From Cumulibacter sp047975195 (GTDB taxonomy: Bacteria > Actinomycetota > Actinomycetes > Mycobacteriales > Antricoccaceae): DNA of 64,000 bases. Each line of letters opens with the position of its first letter. Position 1 is the stretch's first letter. Positions 18,022-26,237 of this stretch are shown piece by piece. The translations under genes and the position numbers were made by a program. The notes under the pieces are model-generated. The model did not search any database. It was not told the origin of the DNA and saw only the letters and a program-made list of their open reading frames with translations. The stretch is taken from the NCBI GenBank assembly GCA_047975195.1, contig JBKEDB010000036.1, forward strand, positions 1 through 64,000, in the 5' to 3' direction.

Positions 18022-19361
18022 TTCGGGTCTTGGGCACGGGATCGGCCGATGGCTGGCCCAATCCGTTCTGCCGGTGCGCGTCCTGTTCGTCAGCGCGGGC
18101 AATGGGTGTCATTCGCGCGCAAACCTCGGTGCTTCTCGACGACTTCCTGCTGGACTTCGGTCCCGATACCGCCCGCAGCGCCGAACATGCCGGCGTATCG
18201 CTGGATCGGGTTCGGCACGTGCTGCTCACGCACAATCATCCGGATCACACGGCACCGGCGTTCTTGCTGTACCGGTCCTGGGTCGCCGGCGACGCCGAGC
18301 TCGACGTGATTGGCCCCCCATCGGTCATTGCACACGCCCGCATGTGGCTGCCGGCCGACACACCGGTCGCCTTCTATGCGGTCGCCCCGGGCGATGTACT
18401 CGACCTCGCCGGCGGACGGGTACGCGTCCTGGAGGCTGCGCACGATGACGATGCGGTGCTGTACGACGTAGCCGCTGCCAGTGGCCGGGTCTTCTACGCC
18501 ACGGACACCGGTCCGCTGCCGTCCTCGACCGTAGCCGCCGCCACGGAAGCGGCGTACGACGTGGTCTTTCTGGAGCAGACCTTCGGACATTTCACCGCAC
18601 ACGGCACGGCTCATTTGGACCTGCCGAGTTTCGCCGATCAGCTCCGTCGGTTGCGCGCCGTACGCGCCGTCGTTGACTCCACGGAGGTGATCGCGGTGCA
18701 TTTGTCTCATCACAACCCGCCGCCGCCGGAACTTGAGCGCCAACTAACGTCATACGGCGCGCGCGTGGTCCCCGACGGCGCCGTGATTTCCTCCGGTGCG
18801 TCGCCGACGACCCCAGCGACTCCCCTGCCGCAGCGCACACTGGTCATCGGCGGGGCGCGCAGCGGGAAGTCGCGCGAGGCGGAGCGCATACTCGCCGCAG
18901 AGGATGACGTGACCTATGTGGCGACGTCGTACCCACGCTCGGACGATCCCGAGTGGGTCGAGCGGGTAACGCTCCATCAGCGACAACGACCGGCACACTG
19001 GACGACGCTCGAAACGCTCGACCTGACCAGTCTGCTCGGTGTGGACGGTGGCCCGCTCCTCATCGACTGCCTAACCCTATGGCTCACCCGAATACTGGAT
19101 CGGCACAACGGTTGGGACGACGATGCCTGGGAAGCTGGCGGCGCCGACGCGGTCGCGGCAGAAGTCAACGAACTCGTCCAGGCCTGGCGCGGTAACCGGC
19201 GGCGGGTCGTCGCGGTAACGAACGAGGTCGGTCAGGGGCTCGTCCCTGCCGAGCGCTCACTGCGCCGATTTCGCGACGAAATGGGCCGACTCAATGCAGC
19301 TATCGCGGCGGTCAGCGACGAGGTGCGCTTCTGCGTCGCCGGCCGCGTCATTCCCCTTTGA
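18018..19361 (+). CDS. cobU: PhnP-like metallo-beta-lactamase hydrolase fused to CobU
   Basis: 447 residues in two domains. Residues 1-~258 are a metallo-beta-lactamase fold with HNHPDH at 72-77, ATDTG at 161-165 and HLSHHN at 228-233. A CxCxxC (C18, C20, C23) matches the structural zinc site of PhnP, a cyclic ribose-phosphate phosphodiesterase. Residues ~272-447 are CobU, adenosylcobinamide kinase/guanylyltransferase: P-loop GGARSGKS at 278-285, a GMP-accepting His in HQRQRPAHW (H320), and TNEVGQGLVP. CobU activates salvaged cobinamide for nucleotide-loop assembly. The start overlaps the S-component stop (ATGA). The role of the fused hydrolase is unknown; corrinoid remodelling is a hypothesis. 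Confidence 0.92.
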   Translation: MIRVLGTGSADGWPNPFCRCASCSSARAMGVIRAQTSVLLDDFLLDFGPDTARSAEHAGVSLDRVRHVLLTHNHPDHTAPAFLLYRSWVAGDAELDVIGPPSVIAHARMWLPADTPVAFYAVAPGDVLDLAGGRVRVLEAAHDDDAVLYDVAAASGRVFYATDTGPLPSSTVAAATEAAYDVVFLEQTFGHFTAHGTAHLDLPSFADQLRRLRAVRAVVDSTEVIAVHLSHHNPPPPELERQLTSYGARVVPDGAVISSGASPTTPATPLPQRTLVIGGARSGKSREAERILAAEDDVTYVATSYPRSDDPEWVERVTLHQRQRPAHWTTLETLDLTSLLGVDGGPLLIDCLTLWLTRILDRHNGWDDDAWEAGGADAVAAEVNELVQAWRGNRRRVVAVTNEVGQGLVPAERSLRRFRDEMGRLNAAIAAVSDEVRFCVAGRVIPL

Positions 19362-19410
19362 CGCTGACGCCACACGGTTGACGAGGAGCCTCTGCCCTGC
19401 GACAGGACAC

Positions 19411-19440
19411 TTGACGCGCGGGCCGCTGACCGCCTATAAT
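19411..19440 (+). promoter_or_regulatory. Near-consensus vegetative promoter of the DUF222-HNH gene
   Basis: TTGACG (19411-19416), an 18-base spacer and a perfect TATAAT (19435-19440). The start codon ATG 19448 follows after 7 bases, so the transcript should be leaderless or nearly so. This is the best sigma-70-type promoter seen in the window. Confidence 0.8.
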
Positions 19441-19447
19441 CGAACAC

Positions 19448-21094
19448 ATGATCGACGGACACGCAGAGCGGGTGGTCCCGGGTGTGACTACCGCTGCGGA
19501 TCGTTCTCCCGATCACTGTGCACGCGAGGTCGAGACCACGGCACCTCCCGCGAGCGTGCAGGCTGCACTCCGATTGATCAACTCGGGGGTCGATGCGCTG
19601 TTGGCCCTCAATGATCACGAGGAGCTCGGGTGTCTCGACTTGCCGTCTCTCGCCGCGTCAATCCGCGCGTTCGAGAAGACCCGCAACCGTCTCGCCAGCG
19701 TGGATCATGCACTGCTCAATGCGGCCGCACGCGGTCACCTCGAGCAGTTCACTGGAGCCCGTAGCACCGCGCACGCGCTTGCCCAGATCACCCGCGTCAC
19801 CCGGGCCGAGGCCAAGAAGCGGTTGCAAGCGGCCGGCATGGTGGCTCCGATTATCACGCTTGGCGGCGAGCGCCTCCCTAGCCGACTACCGGCGACTGCC
19901 GATGCTCAACGCCGCGGTGACGTGTCGGCAGGACAGGCGCGAGTCATTGGAGCGTGCATCCGTGACCTTGATGTCGCCACCGTGCAGGATGACGCCTGCC
20001 GCGATGCCGAGGCCGCGCTGGTGCAATACTGCGCGGCGTTCAATCCAGCCGAACTCCGCACGATCGCGAACACGATCATGGACGTCCTAGTGCCGGATGG
20101 CAAACCACCCCGCGACGCCTTGGTTCGGGCGCGTCGCGGCGTCACTGCGGGCACCGAACGTTCCGACGGCTCGTGCACGATCAGCGGGGTCCTCACCAAG
20201 ACCTTGCGGGCGAAACTGCACGCTACCCTCAGCCCGTTGGCTGCGCCGAAGCCGGCTCACAACGGTATCGGCGACGACCGTACGCACGTACAGCGCATGC
20301 ATGATGCCCTCGAAGACCTCTGCGACCGCCACCTACGAACCGGCGAGTTACCCGGCAGCAACGGCGCGCGCGCCGGCGTCATGATCATCGCGCAGCTCGA
20401 CGACTTAATGGAGCACCTTCGTCAGCATGCGCAAGGCCTCGAGTTCCCTGTCGCCCGATCGACCGACTCCCCTTCCTTCCGTACGAGCGACGGACGCGTC
20501 CTGAGCTTCGCTGAGTTCCGCACACTCGCCGACAACGCCGAGGCGATACCGGCGTTCATGAGCAACACCGACGGAATCGTGGCGTACGGCCGCGATCGTC
20601 GTTACGCGACTCCACAGCAGTGGAACGCGCTCATCGCGCGTGATCGCGGATGCAGCTTCCCGGGTTGTGATGCACCGCCGCAATGGTGCGAAGCACATCA
20701 TGTCGTTCCGTGGCTGCTGGGCGGGAACACCGATCTGGACAACCTCGCTCTTGTGTGCGGTTATCACCATCGAGAGTTCGAATCGCAGGGCTGGGAGTGT
20801 CGAATGATCCGCGGGCTGCCGCACTGGCTCCCACCGTCCTGGATCGATCGCGCACCACTCCAGAACCATGAGCATGCCACCCGTCCGCTGCACCCTCAGC
20901 AGGTGACAAGCGCGTTGAACGACGCCTACCGCGTAGCCGAACAGGATGAAGAACTCCAAGAACGCGCCTCAGTAGCGACGGCACGGCTGGGCCCGCGGCG
21001 CGTTCACATCATCACAGCGCTGCACGACCGTCAGATCAACAATGCGATCACCAGTTGGATCGAGCACGCGCTGACCACCCGGCTGAACCAGTAG
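19448..21094 (+). CDS. DUF222/13E12-type HNH endonuclease
   Basis: 548 residues. The N-terminal half is the DUF222 domain (helical, from ~30 to ~330, with ARSTAHALAQITRVTRAEAKKRL). The C-terminal HNH nuclease module is at ~385-450: RDRGCSFPGCD, CEAHHVVPWLLGG and LALVCGYHHREF. Conserved Cys and His residues of the HNH zinc/metal site are all present. The family is abundant in actinobacteria and is often multi-copy; function is unproven. It has its own strong promoter and a leaderless start, and no flanking inverted repeats were noticed. Confidence 0.9.
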   Translation: MIDGHAERVVPGVTTAADRSPDHCAREVETTAPPASVQAALRLINSGVDALLALNDHEELGCLDLPSLAASIRAFEKTRNRLASVDHALLNAAARGHLEQFTGARSTAHALAQITRVTRAEAKKRLQAAGMVAPIITLGGERLPSRLPATADAQRRGDVSAGQARVIGACIRDLDVATVQDDACRDAEAALVQYCAAFNPAELRTIANTIMDVLVPDGKPPRDALVRARRGVTAGTERSDGSCTISGVLTKTLRAKLHATLSPLAAPKPAHNGIGDDRTHVQRMHDALEDLCDRHLRTGELPGSNGARAGVMIIAQLDDLMEHLRQHAQGLEFPVARSTDSPSFRTSDGRVLSFAEFRTLADNAEAIPAFMSNTDGIVAYGRDRRYATPQQWNALIARDRGCSFPGCDAPPQWCEAHHVVPWLLGGNTDLDNLALVCGYHHREFESQGWECRMIRGLPHWLPPSWIDRAPLQNHEHATRPLHPQQVTSALNDAYRVAEQDEELQERASVATARLGPRRVHIITALHDRQINNAITSWIEHALTTRLNQ

Positions 21095-21145
21095 GTCAGC
21101 CGGCCGTCGGTCATCGACCTCGCCGACCCCGACCCTTCGAAACTC

Positions 21146-22231
21146 CTAGGGTTCTATCCGGTTGCCGTCGGCGTCCCAATGTTCGGCAACCTTCTTACTC
21201 GGCTGAACCCGCGGAGGCTCGCCCGGCATCTTGGGGTAATCCGGCGGAAAGTTCAACTCTCCACCTGGATGCTTCTCCCATAGCTCCAGCAGCGGCTCGA
21301 GTGGGTACGCCACCTCGTCCATGTCCCGCCACGGGTCGCCGTCCGCCAGATATTCGGGGATGTTCGCGAGCGTGTATTGTGCCGGGTCGTTCACCTCAGC
21401 GAGTCGGTCCCAACTCAACGGCGTGCTTACCGGAGCTCCTGGACGCGCGCGCAAGCTCCAGGCGCCGGCGATGCTCCGATCTCTATTGTTCTGATTGAAA
21501 TCGAGGAACGCTCGCTCGCCACGTTCCTCCTTCCACCACGCAGTCGTGACGCCGCCGTCGCGTAGCTCCAATTCACGCCCAATCCCAATTGCGGCATGCC
21601 GAACCTGCTCGAAGGTGTACTGAGCGCGAATGCGAACGTAGATATGTACGCTGCGGCTACCGCTCGTTTTCACGTAACCGCGCAGCCCCAGCTCGTCCAA
21701 GAGCTCTCGAGTCACGGACGCGATCCGTTTAATATCCGTGAACGACGTCCCTGGCTGCGGATCAAGATCGAGCCTGAGTTCGTCCGGGCGGTCGACATCC
21801 CGTCGGCGCACCGGCCACGGATGAAAAGTTAACGTGCCCATCTGCGCTGCCCACACCAAAGCCGCTGGTTCGCTCGGACACAGTTCATCGGCGTGGCGAC
21901 CACTCGGGAAGGTGACCTTAACCGTCTCGATGAACTCCGGCGCACCGCGAGGGAGCCGCTTCTGATAGAAGCCATCGGCTCCGCCGTCCTTAGGCCCGAC
22001 CGCGAGCCGCATCCCCTCTCGCCAGCCGTCCGGCCATCGCTCCATCGCCGTCGGCCGTTGCCCGATCGAACGCATCATGACGTCCCCGACAGCGGCGTAG
22101 TACTTGCACACATCGAGCTTGGTGATCTGCGCAGTTGTCCGAGTTGCCTCGTACACCACACGATCGGGGCTGGAGACCCGCACCTCGCGTTGTCCGGCAG
22201 ACACGAATGCCGCTGTCGTCTTCTTTGCCAT
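21146..22231 (-). CDS. LigD-type DNA polymerase/primase domain protein
   Basis: 361 residues of the archaeo-eukaryotic primase fold used by the polymerase domain of LigD and by mycobacterial Prim-PolC. The metal-binding pair is in LRLDLDPQPG, and KTSGSRSVHIYVRI carries the conserved S-x-H motif. FLDFNQNNRDRSIAGAWSLRARPGAPVSTPL is the typical C-terminal block. It lacks ligase and nuclease domains, so it would act in trans, for example with LigC (11.2 kb), in gap filling or end joining. Start ATG 22231 is preceded by TACCGT at 6 bases (leaderless pattern); the frame stays open to 22657 without similarity. Confidence 0.92.
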   Translation of the reverse strand: MAKKTTAAFVSAGQREVRVSSPDRVVYEATRTTAQITKLDVCKYYAAVGDVMMRSIGQRPTAMERWPDGWREGMRLAVGPKDGGADGFYQKRLPRGAPEFIETVKVTFPSGRHADELCPSEPAALVWAAQMGTLTFHPWPVRRRDVDRPDELRLDLDPQPGTSFTDIKRIASVTRELLDELGLRGYVKTSGSRSVHIYVRIRAQYTFEQVRHAAIGIGRELELRDGGVTTAWWKEERGERAFLDFNQNNRDRSIAGAWSLRARPGAPVSTPLSWDRLAEVNDPAQYTLANIPEYLADGDPWRDMDEVAYPLEPLLELWEKHPGGELNFPPDYPKMPGEPPRVQPSKKVAEHWDADGNRIEP

Positions 22232-22237
22232 GACGTC

Positions 22238-22243
22238 ACGGTA
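22238..22243 (-). promoter_or_regulatory. -10 element, leaderless LigD-polymerase promoter
   Basis: TACCGT on the minus strand, 6 bases before ATG 22231; no Shine-Dalgarno. It mirrors the element of the divergent msrB gene, which has the identical hexamer. Confidence 0.5.
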
Positions 22244-22330
22244 GCGGGCAGTGACGCGTATTGCGCGCCGAGGCGGCCCTGAATTGCCGCGGCCGTATTG
22301 CGACGGGTGCATCAATCGTGGCGTTCGTCG

Positions 22331-22336
22331 TACCGT
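22331..22336 (+). promoter_or_regulatory. -10 element, leaderless msrB promoter
   Basis: TACCGT followed by six bases and ATG 22343, the TANNNT-N6-start pattern of leaderless actinobacterial genes. Confidence 0.5.
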
Positions 22337-22342
22337 AGAGAC

Positions 22343-22756
22343 ATGACCGAGACTCAGCAGCCAGCCGTCACCAAGTCCGAGCAGCAGTGGCGCGAGCAGC
22401 TCACCCCCGCCGAGTACGCCGTACTGCGGCAGGCCGGCACCGAGCGGCCCTTCACCGGGGAGTACACCGATACCGAAACTGAAGGCGTCTACAGTTGCCG
22501 CGCCTGCGGCTCCGAGCTTTTCCGCAGCGACACCAAGTTCCACAGCCACTGCGGCTGGCCCAGTTTTTTCGCGCCGTCCGACACCGACGCCGTCATCCTC
22601 AAGGAGGACGACTCTCTCGGTATGCGCCGCGTCGAGGTGCTGTGCACCTCCTGCCACTCACACCTGGGGCACGTATTCCACGGCGAGGGTTACGACACCC
22701 CCACCGACGACCGCTACTGCATCAACTCGATCTCGCTCACCCTCGAGCCCAAGTAG
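22343..22756 (+). CDS. msrB: Peptide-methionine (R)-S-oxide reductase
   Basis: MsrB (137 aa) reduces the R epimer of methionine sulfoxide in oxidised proteins. It has the zinc-binding pairs C52-x2-C55 and C101-x2-C104, the HSHCGWPSF block and the catalytic Cys in RYCINS (C126). C70 is at a position where some homologues place a resolving or partner Cys. The in-frame extension to 22298 adds no conserved sequence. It is convergent with hemQ across a long hairpin. Confidence 0.96.
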   Translation: MTETQQPAVTKSEQQWREQLTPAEYAVLRQAGTERPFTGEYTDTETEGVYSCRACGSELFRSDTKFHSHCGWPSFFAPSDTDAVILKEDDSLGMRRVEVLCTSCHSHLGHVFHGEGYDTPTDDRYCINSISLTLEPK

Positions 22757-22767
22757 CGTCCGCGTAG

Positions 22768-22826
22768 TTCTGCGGTGGTTCAGGCCTGGATATGTCGCTC
22801 GGAACCAGTCCCAAACCGCCGCAGAA
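22768..22826. terminator. Long hairpin between convergent msrB and hemQ
   Basis: Arms TTCTGCGGTGGTT (22768-22780) and AACCGCCGCAGAA (22814-22826) pair over 13 positions with one G-U type mismatch, separated by 33 bases. There is no run of T. It could stop transcription from either side. Confidence 0.5.
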
Positions 22827-22839
22827 TAAGGAATCCCGC

Positions 22840-23604
22840 CTACGGCAGGCGCGTGATGAGTTCGTTCAGTGACACTTGCCGACCGGTGTAGAACGGCACT
22901 TCCTCACGTACGTGTCGGCGCGCCTCCGAAGCGCGCAGATCGCGCATCAAGTCAACTATCTGATGTAGTTCATCGCACTCGAAAGCCAGGATCCATTCGT
23001 AGTCGCCCAGCGCGAACGCCGGCACCGTGTTAGCGCGAACGTCACCGTACGGCCGGGCCATCTGCCCATGCTCGCGCAGCATGTCACGCCGTTCGTCGTC
23101 GGGCAGCAAATACCAGTCGTACGAGCGGATAAACGGATACACGCAGACGTATCCGCGCGAGACCTCGTCGGCCAAGAATGCGGGGAGGTGACTCTTGTTG
23201 AATTCCGCGGGCCGATGCAGCGCCATCTGTGACCACACTGGCACCAGGTGCTCACCGAGGTCGCTATTGCGAACCCGTTGATATAGGTCCTGCAGCGCAT
23301 CACTGGACGGTGCGTGCGACCAGATCATGAACTCCGCGTCCGCGCGGAAGCCGGACACGTCGTAGACGCCACGCACCTTCACATCGTCATCGCGCAGCGC
23401 TTCGGCAAAGATCTCAGTTATCTGCAGCGCCGCGGACTCACGCGAGCCGCGCAGACCCCGCAGCGACGGATCGACCTTGAACACCGACCACATCGTGTAG
23501 CGCGTAGTCGCGTTCAGTTCTTTGATCCGTTGCGCCTTGAGGTTTCCGGCATGCTCCGGCTGACCGTCAGCGCCTAGGCGGACGTTTTCCGACAATTCAT
23601 TCAT
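22840..23604 (-). CDS. hemQ: Coproheme decarboxylase HemQ (chlorite dismutase family)
   Basis: 254 residues. HemQ oxidatively decarboxylates coproheme III to heme b, the last step of the coproporphyrin-dependent pathway used by Gram-positive bacteria. Family features are TRYTMWSVFKVD at the start of the domain, GYVCVYPFIRSYDWYLLP with the catalytic-site Tyr, and LREHGQMARPYGDV carrying the proximal heme-ligand His. ATG 23604 overlaps the hemY stop by 8 bp; AGGGAG is directly upstream. It completes a hemE-hemY-hemQ operon. Confidence 0.94.
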   Translation of the reverse strand: MNELSENVRLGADGQPEHAGNLKAQRIKELNATTRYTMWSVFKVDPSLRGLRGSRESAALQITEIFAEALRDDDVKVRGVYDVSGFRADAEFMIWSHAPSSDALQDLYQRVRNSDLGEHLVPVWSQMALHRPAEFNKSHLPAFLADEVSRGYVCVYPFIRSYDWYLLPDDERRDMLREHGQMARPYGDVRANTVPAFALGDYEWILAFECDELHQIVDLMRDLRASEARRHVREEVPFYTGRQVSLNELITRLP

Positions 23605-25027
23605 CTCCCTCGATATGCTGCAGCACGCGTTGCGCTGCGGCGTCTGCGCTGTTGATACATCCAGGAATACCGACACCGTCGTACGTCGCGCCGGCGATAG
23701 CGAGCCCGGAGACCGTCGCCACGTCTGCACGGATCCGTGCCACCCGCGCCACATGCCCGACGTCGTACTGAGGCAGTCCGCCGCCCCAACGCTGCACCAG
23801 CGAATCGATCGGCTCACCGGAAATATCGCCGAGTACGGCGAGGTCTCGCCGTGCGAGCATCACCAGGTCCTCATCCGAGCGCTGCAGCAAACCCTCGTCG
23901 CCCACCCGACCGATCGATGCCCGCACGATAAACAGATCCTCGGAGTTCGTCAGGTGCGGCCATTTGTTCGTCACGTATGTCGCAGCCTTAACTGCGGTCC
24001 CCTCGCTGACCGGCACCAGCATCCCGCTCGTCGTCGGCGGCGGGTTGGCCAGATCGCTTACACGGTAGGCAAGTAGCACCACGGCCATACTCGCCATAGC
24101 GACCTGAGACAGTTCCGCGGAGGCACGAGGCGCCAAATCGATGAGTAGACGAGCGGCCTTCGGCGCCGACGTCGCCACCACCACCGATCGCGCCCGCACG
24201 CACTGAGGTTCGGGGGCGGCGCCGGTCTCCACGACGAACTCATTACCGTCGCGACGAATTTTGCGAGCCGGGCAGCGCAGGGTCACCGATAAGTCACCAG
24301 CTGAAATGAGCCGATCCGGAATAACCCCGACGCCTCCGGTCACGGTCGCGAACACCGGCGCGTCGGAGCGAGGCGCCGCAGCTTTCGCGGCCTGCGCCGC
24401 CGCCAGCAGCGACTCGCTGGATCCCACCTGGGCCCACAATGCGGGAATCGTGGCCTCCAGGGATAGTCGGTCAGCACGACCGGCGTACACGCCGGCGAGC
24501 AGAGGTTCAACGAGCCGGTCGACCACCTCAGGCCCGAACTCCCCCGCTATCGCATCGCTGACAGACACATCGTCGTCGACCTCCAGCGGCGAACCGCCAG
24601 CAGTAAGCCGCGCAATTCCAGCAGCACTGAGCAGACCGCTGTTCGCGATTGCCGTGACGTCAGTCGGGACGCCCATCAGCGTCTCGGCGGGAATCGAATA
24701 CCGTCCGCCCGCGGTGGCGATCTGTGATCCCGCGACGCCAGGATGGTGCACCTCACCGCTCAACCCGAGGTCTTCGATCAAGCGCATCCCCTCGTGGCGA
24801 CGCGCGATCACGGCCTCGGCACCGAGGTCGACCTGTACCCCAGCCAACGAACCCGTGCGCAGCTTGCCACCGGCGTACGACGCGACATCGATGACGTGGA
24901 CCTTCAGGTCACCTCGGGCGCGGCGCAGCCGGTATGCGGTGACCAGACCTGCGATACCGGCGCCGATGACCAGCACATCGCAGGATTTCGGCGGAGCGGC
25001 CGGCGGGCGTTCACGTTCGATGCCCAT
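23597..25027 (-). CDS. hemY: Coproporphyrinogen III oxidase (HemY/CgoX type)
   Basis: 476-residue flavoenzyme that oxidises coproporphyrinogen III to coproporphyrin III (annotated protoporphyrinogen oxidase in older schemes). The FAD-binding motif VIGAGIAGLVTAYRLRRA is at about residues 20-37, and a C-terminal FAD-contact segment VSGLAIAGATYDGVGIPG lies near the end. It is flanked by hemE (5-bp gap) and hemQ (8-bp overlap), which supports the coproporphyrin route. Start ATG 25027. Confidence 0.93.
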   Translation of the reverse strand: MGIERERPPAAPPKSCDVLVIGAGIAGLVTAYRLRRARGDLKVHVIDVASYAGGKLRTGSLAGVQVDLGAEAVIARRHEGMRLIEDLGLSGEVHHPGVAGSQIATAGGRYSIPAETLMGVPTDVTAIANSGLLSAAGIARLTAGGSPLEVDDDVSVSDAIAGEFGPEVVDRLVEPLLAGVYAGRADRLSLEATIPALWAQVGSSESLLAAAQAAKAAAPRSDAPVFATVTGGVGVIPDRLISAGDLSVTLRCPARKIRRDGNEFVVETGAAPEPQCVRARSVVVATSAPKAARLLIDLAPRASAELSQVAMASMAVVLLAYRVSDLANPPPTTSGMLVPVSEGTAVKAATYVTNKWPHLTNSEDLFIVRASIGRVGDEGLLQRSDEDLVMLARRDLAVLGDISGEPIDSLVQRWGGGLPQYDVGHVARVARIRADVATVSGLAIAGATYDGVGIPGCINSADAAAQRVLQHIEGDE

Positions 25028-25032
25028 CTGGG

Positions 25033-26076
25033 CTAAGCCGCCGTCAGCTCGTGTACGAGCGCAACGACTCGAGTCAGGACGTCGGGGTCGGTATCGGGCA
25101 GCACCCCGTGCCCGAGATTGAAGATATGACTGGGCGCGGCGGCACCCTCGGACAGGATTCGCCGCACCTCAGCCTCGATCACGGACCAATCCGCGAACAG
25201 TACCGCCGGGTCTAGATTCCCTTGTATCGCGTAACGGTCCCCCAAGAGGGCGGTCGCGGCGTCCAGCGGTGTACGCCAGTCGACACCGACGACGTCAGCA
25301 CCTGTGGCCGCCATCGATTCCAGTAATAAAGCGGTTCCGACGCCGAAGTGAATCTTCGGCACCTCGTCGCCGACTGCGCTCATGATCCGATGCGAATACG
25401 GAGCGACGAACCGCTCGTAGTTAGCGCGTGATAGCGCCCCCGCCCAGGAATCGAATAGTTGTACGGCACTCGCACCGGCGGCTACCTGCGTCTTGAGGAA
25501 CACCGTGGAGATATCGGAGAGGCGACTCAGCAGCAGATCCCATGCCAGCGGGTCAGACATCATGAACGCCTTCGTCCGCTCATGATTACGCGACGGTCCG
25601 CCTTCAATGAGGTACGAGGCCAACGTGAATGGCGCGCCTGCGAAGCCGATCAATGGCGTCGTGCCCAACTCGGTGGTGATCAGCCCGATCGCCTCGGAGA
25701 TGAAACCGATGTGCTCGTCGGTGAGTGCCTCGATGGCTTCGACATCAGCACGGCTGCGGATAGGTTGCGCAATCACCGGGCCTACACCGGGCTTGATCTC
25801 CAGGTCCATACCGAGCGCCTTGAGCGGTAGCACAATGTCCGAGAACAGGATCGCCGCATCGACGTCGTGCCGCCGAACGGGCTGCAGCGTGATCTCCGCC
25901 ACCAGATCAGGTCGCATGCACGATTCGAGCATGTCGACTCCCTCGCGAATCTGTCGGTACTCGGGCAGCGATCGACCTGCCTGGCGCATGAACCAGACGG
26001 GGACGTGAGCGGGCGTATGGCGCCTCGCGGCCGCGAGCAGTGGCGCGGACGGCGACGCCGAAGAATTCTCAGACAT
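25033..26076 (-). CDS. hemE: Uroporphyrinogen decarboxylase
   Basis: 347 residues. HemE removes four acetate carboxyls from uroporphyrinogen III to give coproporphyrinogen III, the substrate of the next enzyme in this operon. Both family signatures are present: PVWFMRQAGRSLPEYR (about 26-41) and GFAGAPFTLASYLIEGG. Start ATG 26076, with no strong Shine-Dalgarno. It is divergent from the DUF3000 gene across 161 bp. Confidence 0.97.
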   Translation of the reverse strand: MSENSSASPSAPLLAAARRHTPAHVPVWFMRQAGRSLPEYRQIREGVDMLESCMRPDLVAEITLQPVRRHDVDAAILFSDIVLPLKALGMDLEIKPGVGPVIAQPIRSRADVEAIEALTDEHIGFISEAIGLITTELGTTPLIGFAGAPFTLASYLIEGGPSRNHERTKAFMMSDPLAWDLLLSRLSDISTVFLKTQVAAGASAVQLFDSWAGALSRANYERFVAPYSHRIMSAVGDEVPKIHFGVGTALLLESMAATGADVVGVDWRTPLDAATALLGDRYAIQGNLDPAVLFADWSVIEAEVRRILSEGAAAPSHIFNLGHGVLPDTDPDVLTRVVALVHELTAA

Positions 26077-26224
26077 ATCACTGACATGATCCCACGTACC
26101 CTTGCGCGGCGCCCGTCGCCTCGGGCGATCCGAGCGTCACTGTCGAGGGAACTGACGCCGCCGTCGTCGCCGGTTCGTTATCACAGCACCGCGCGTGCTC
26201 ATCGAAAAATGCAAACAACAGTCT

Positions 26225-26230
26225 TACGCT
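26225..26230 (+). promoter_or_regulatory. -10 element, leaderless DUF3000 promoter
   Basis: TACGCT with 7 bases to the GTG at 26238. The rest of the 161-bp hemE/DUF3000 gap shows an A-rich patch (around 26203-26220) but no recognisable operator. Confidence 0.45.
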
Positions 26231-26237
26231 TATCGAC

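Noticed and set aside
22232..22657. N-terminal extension of the LigD-type polymerase to 22657
   Set aside because: It overlaps msrB, which is clearly real, and adds Gly/Ala-rich sequence without family similarity; the leaderless -10 supports ATG 22231.
24261..25121. 286-codon open frame opposite hemY
   Set aside because: Shadow of hemY; low-complexity Ser/Arg/Pro translation.
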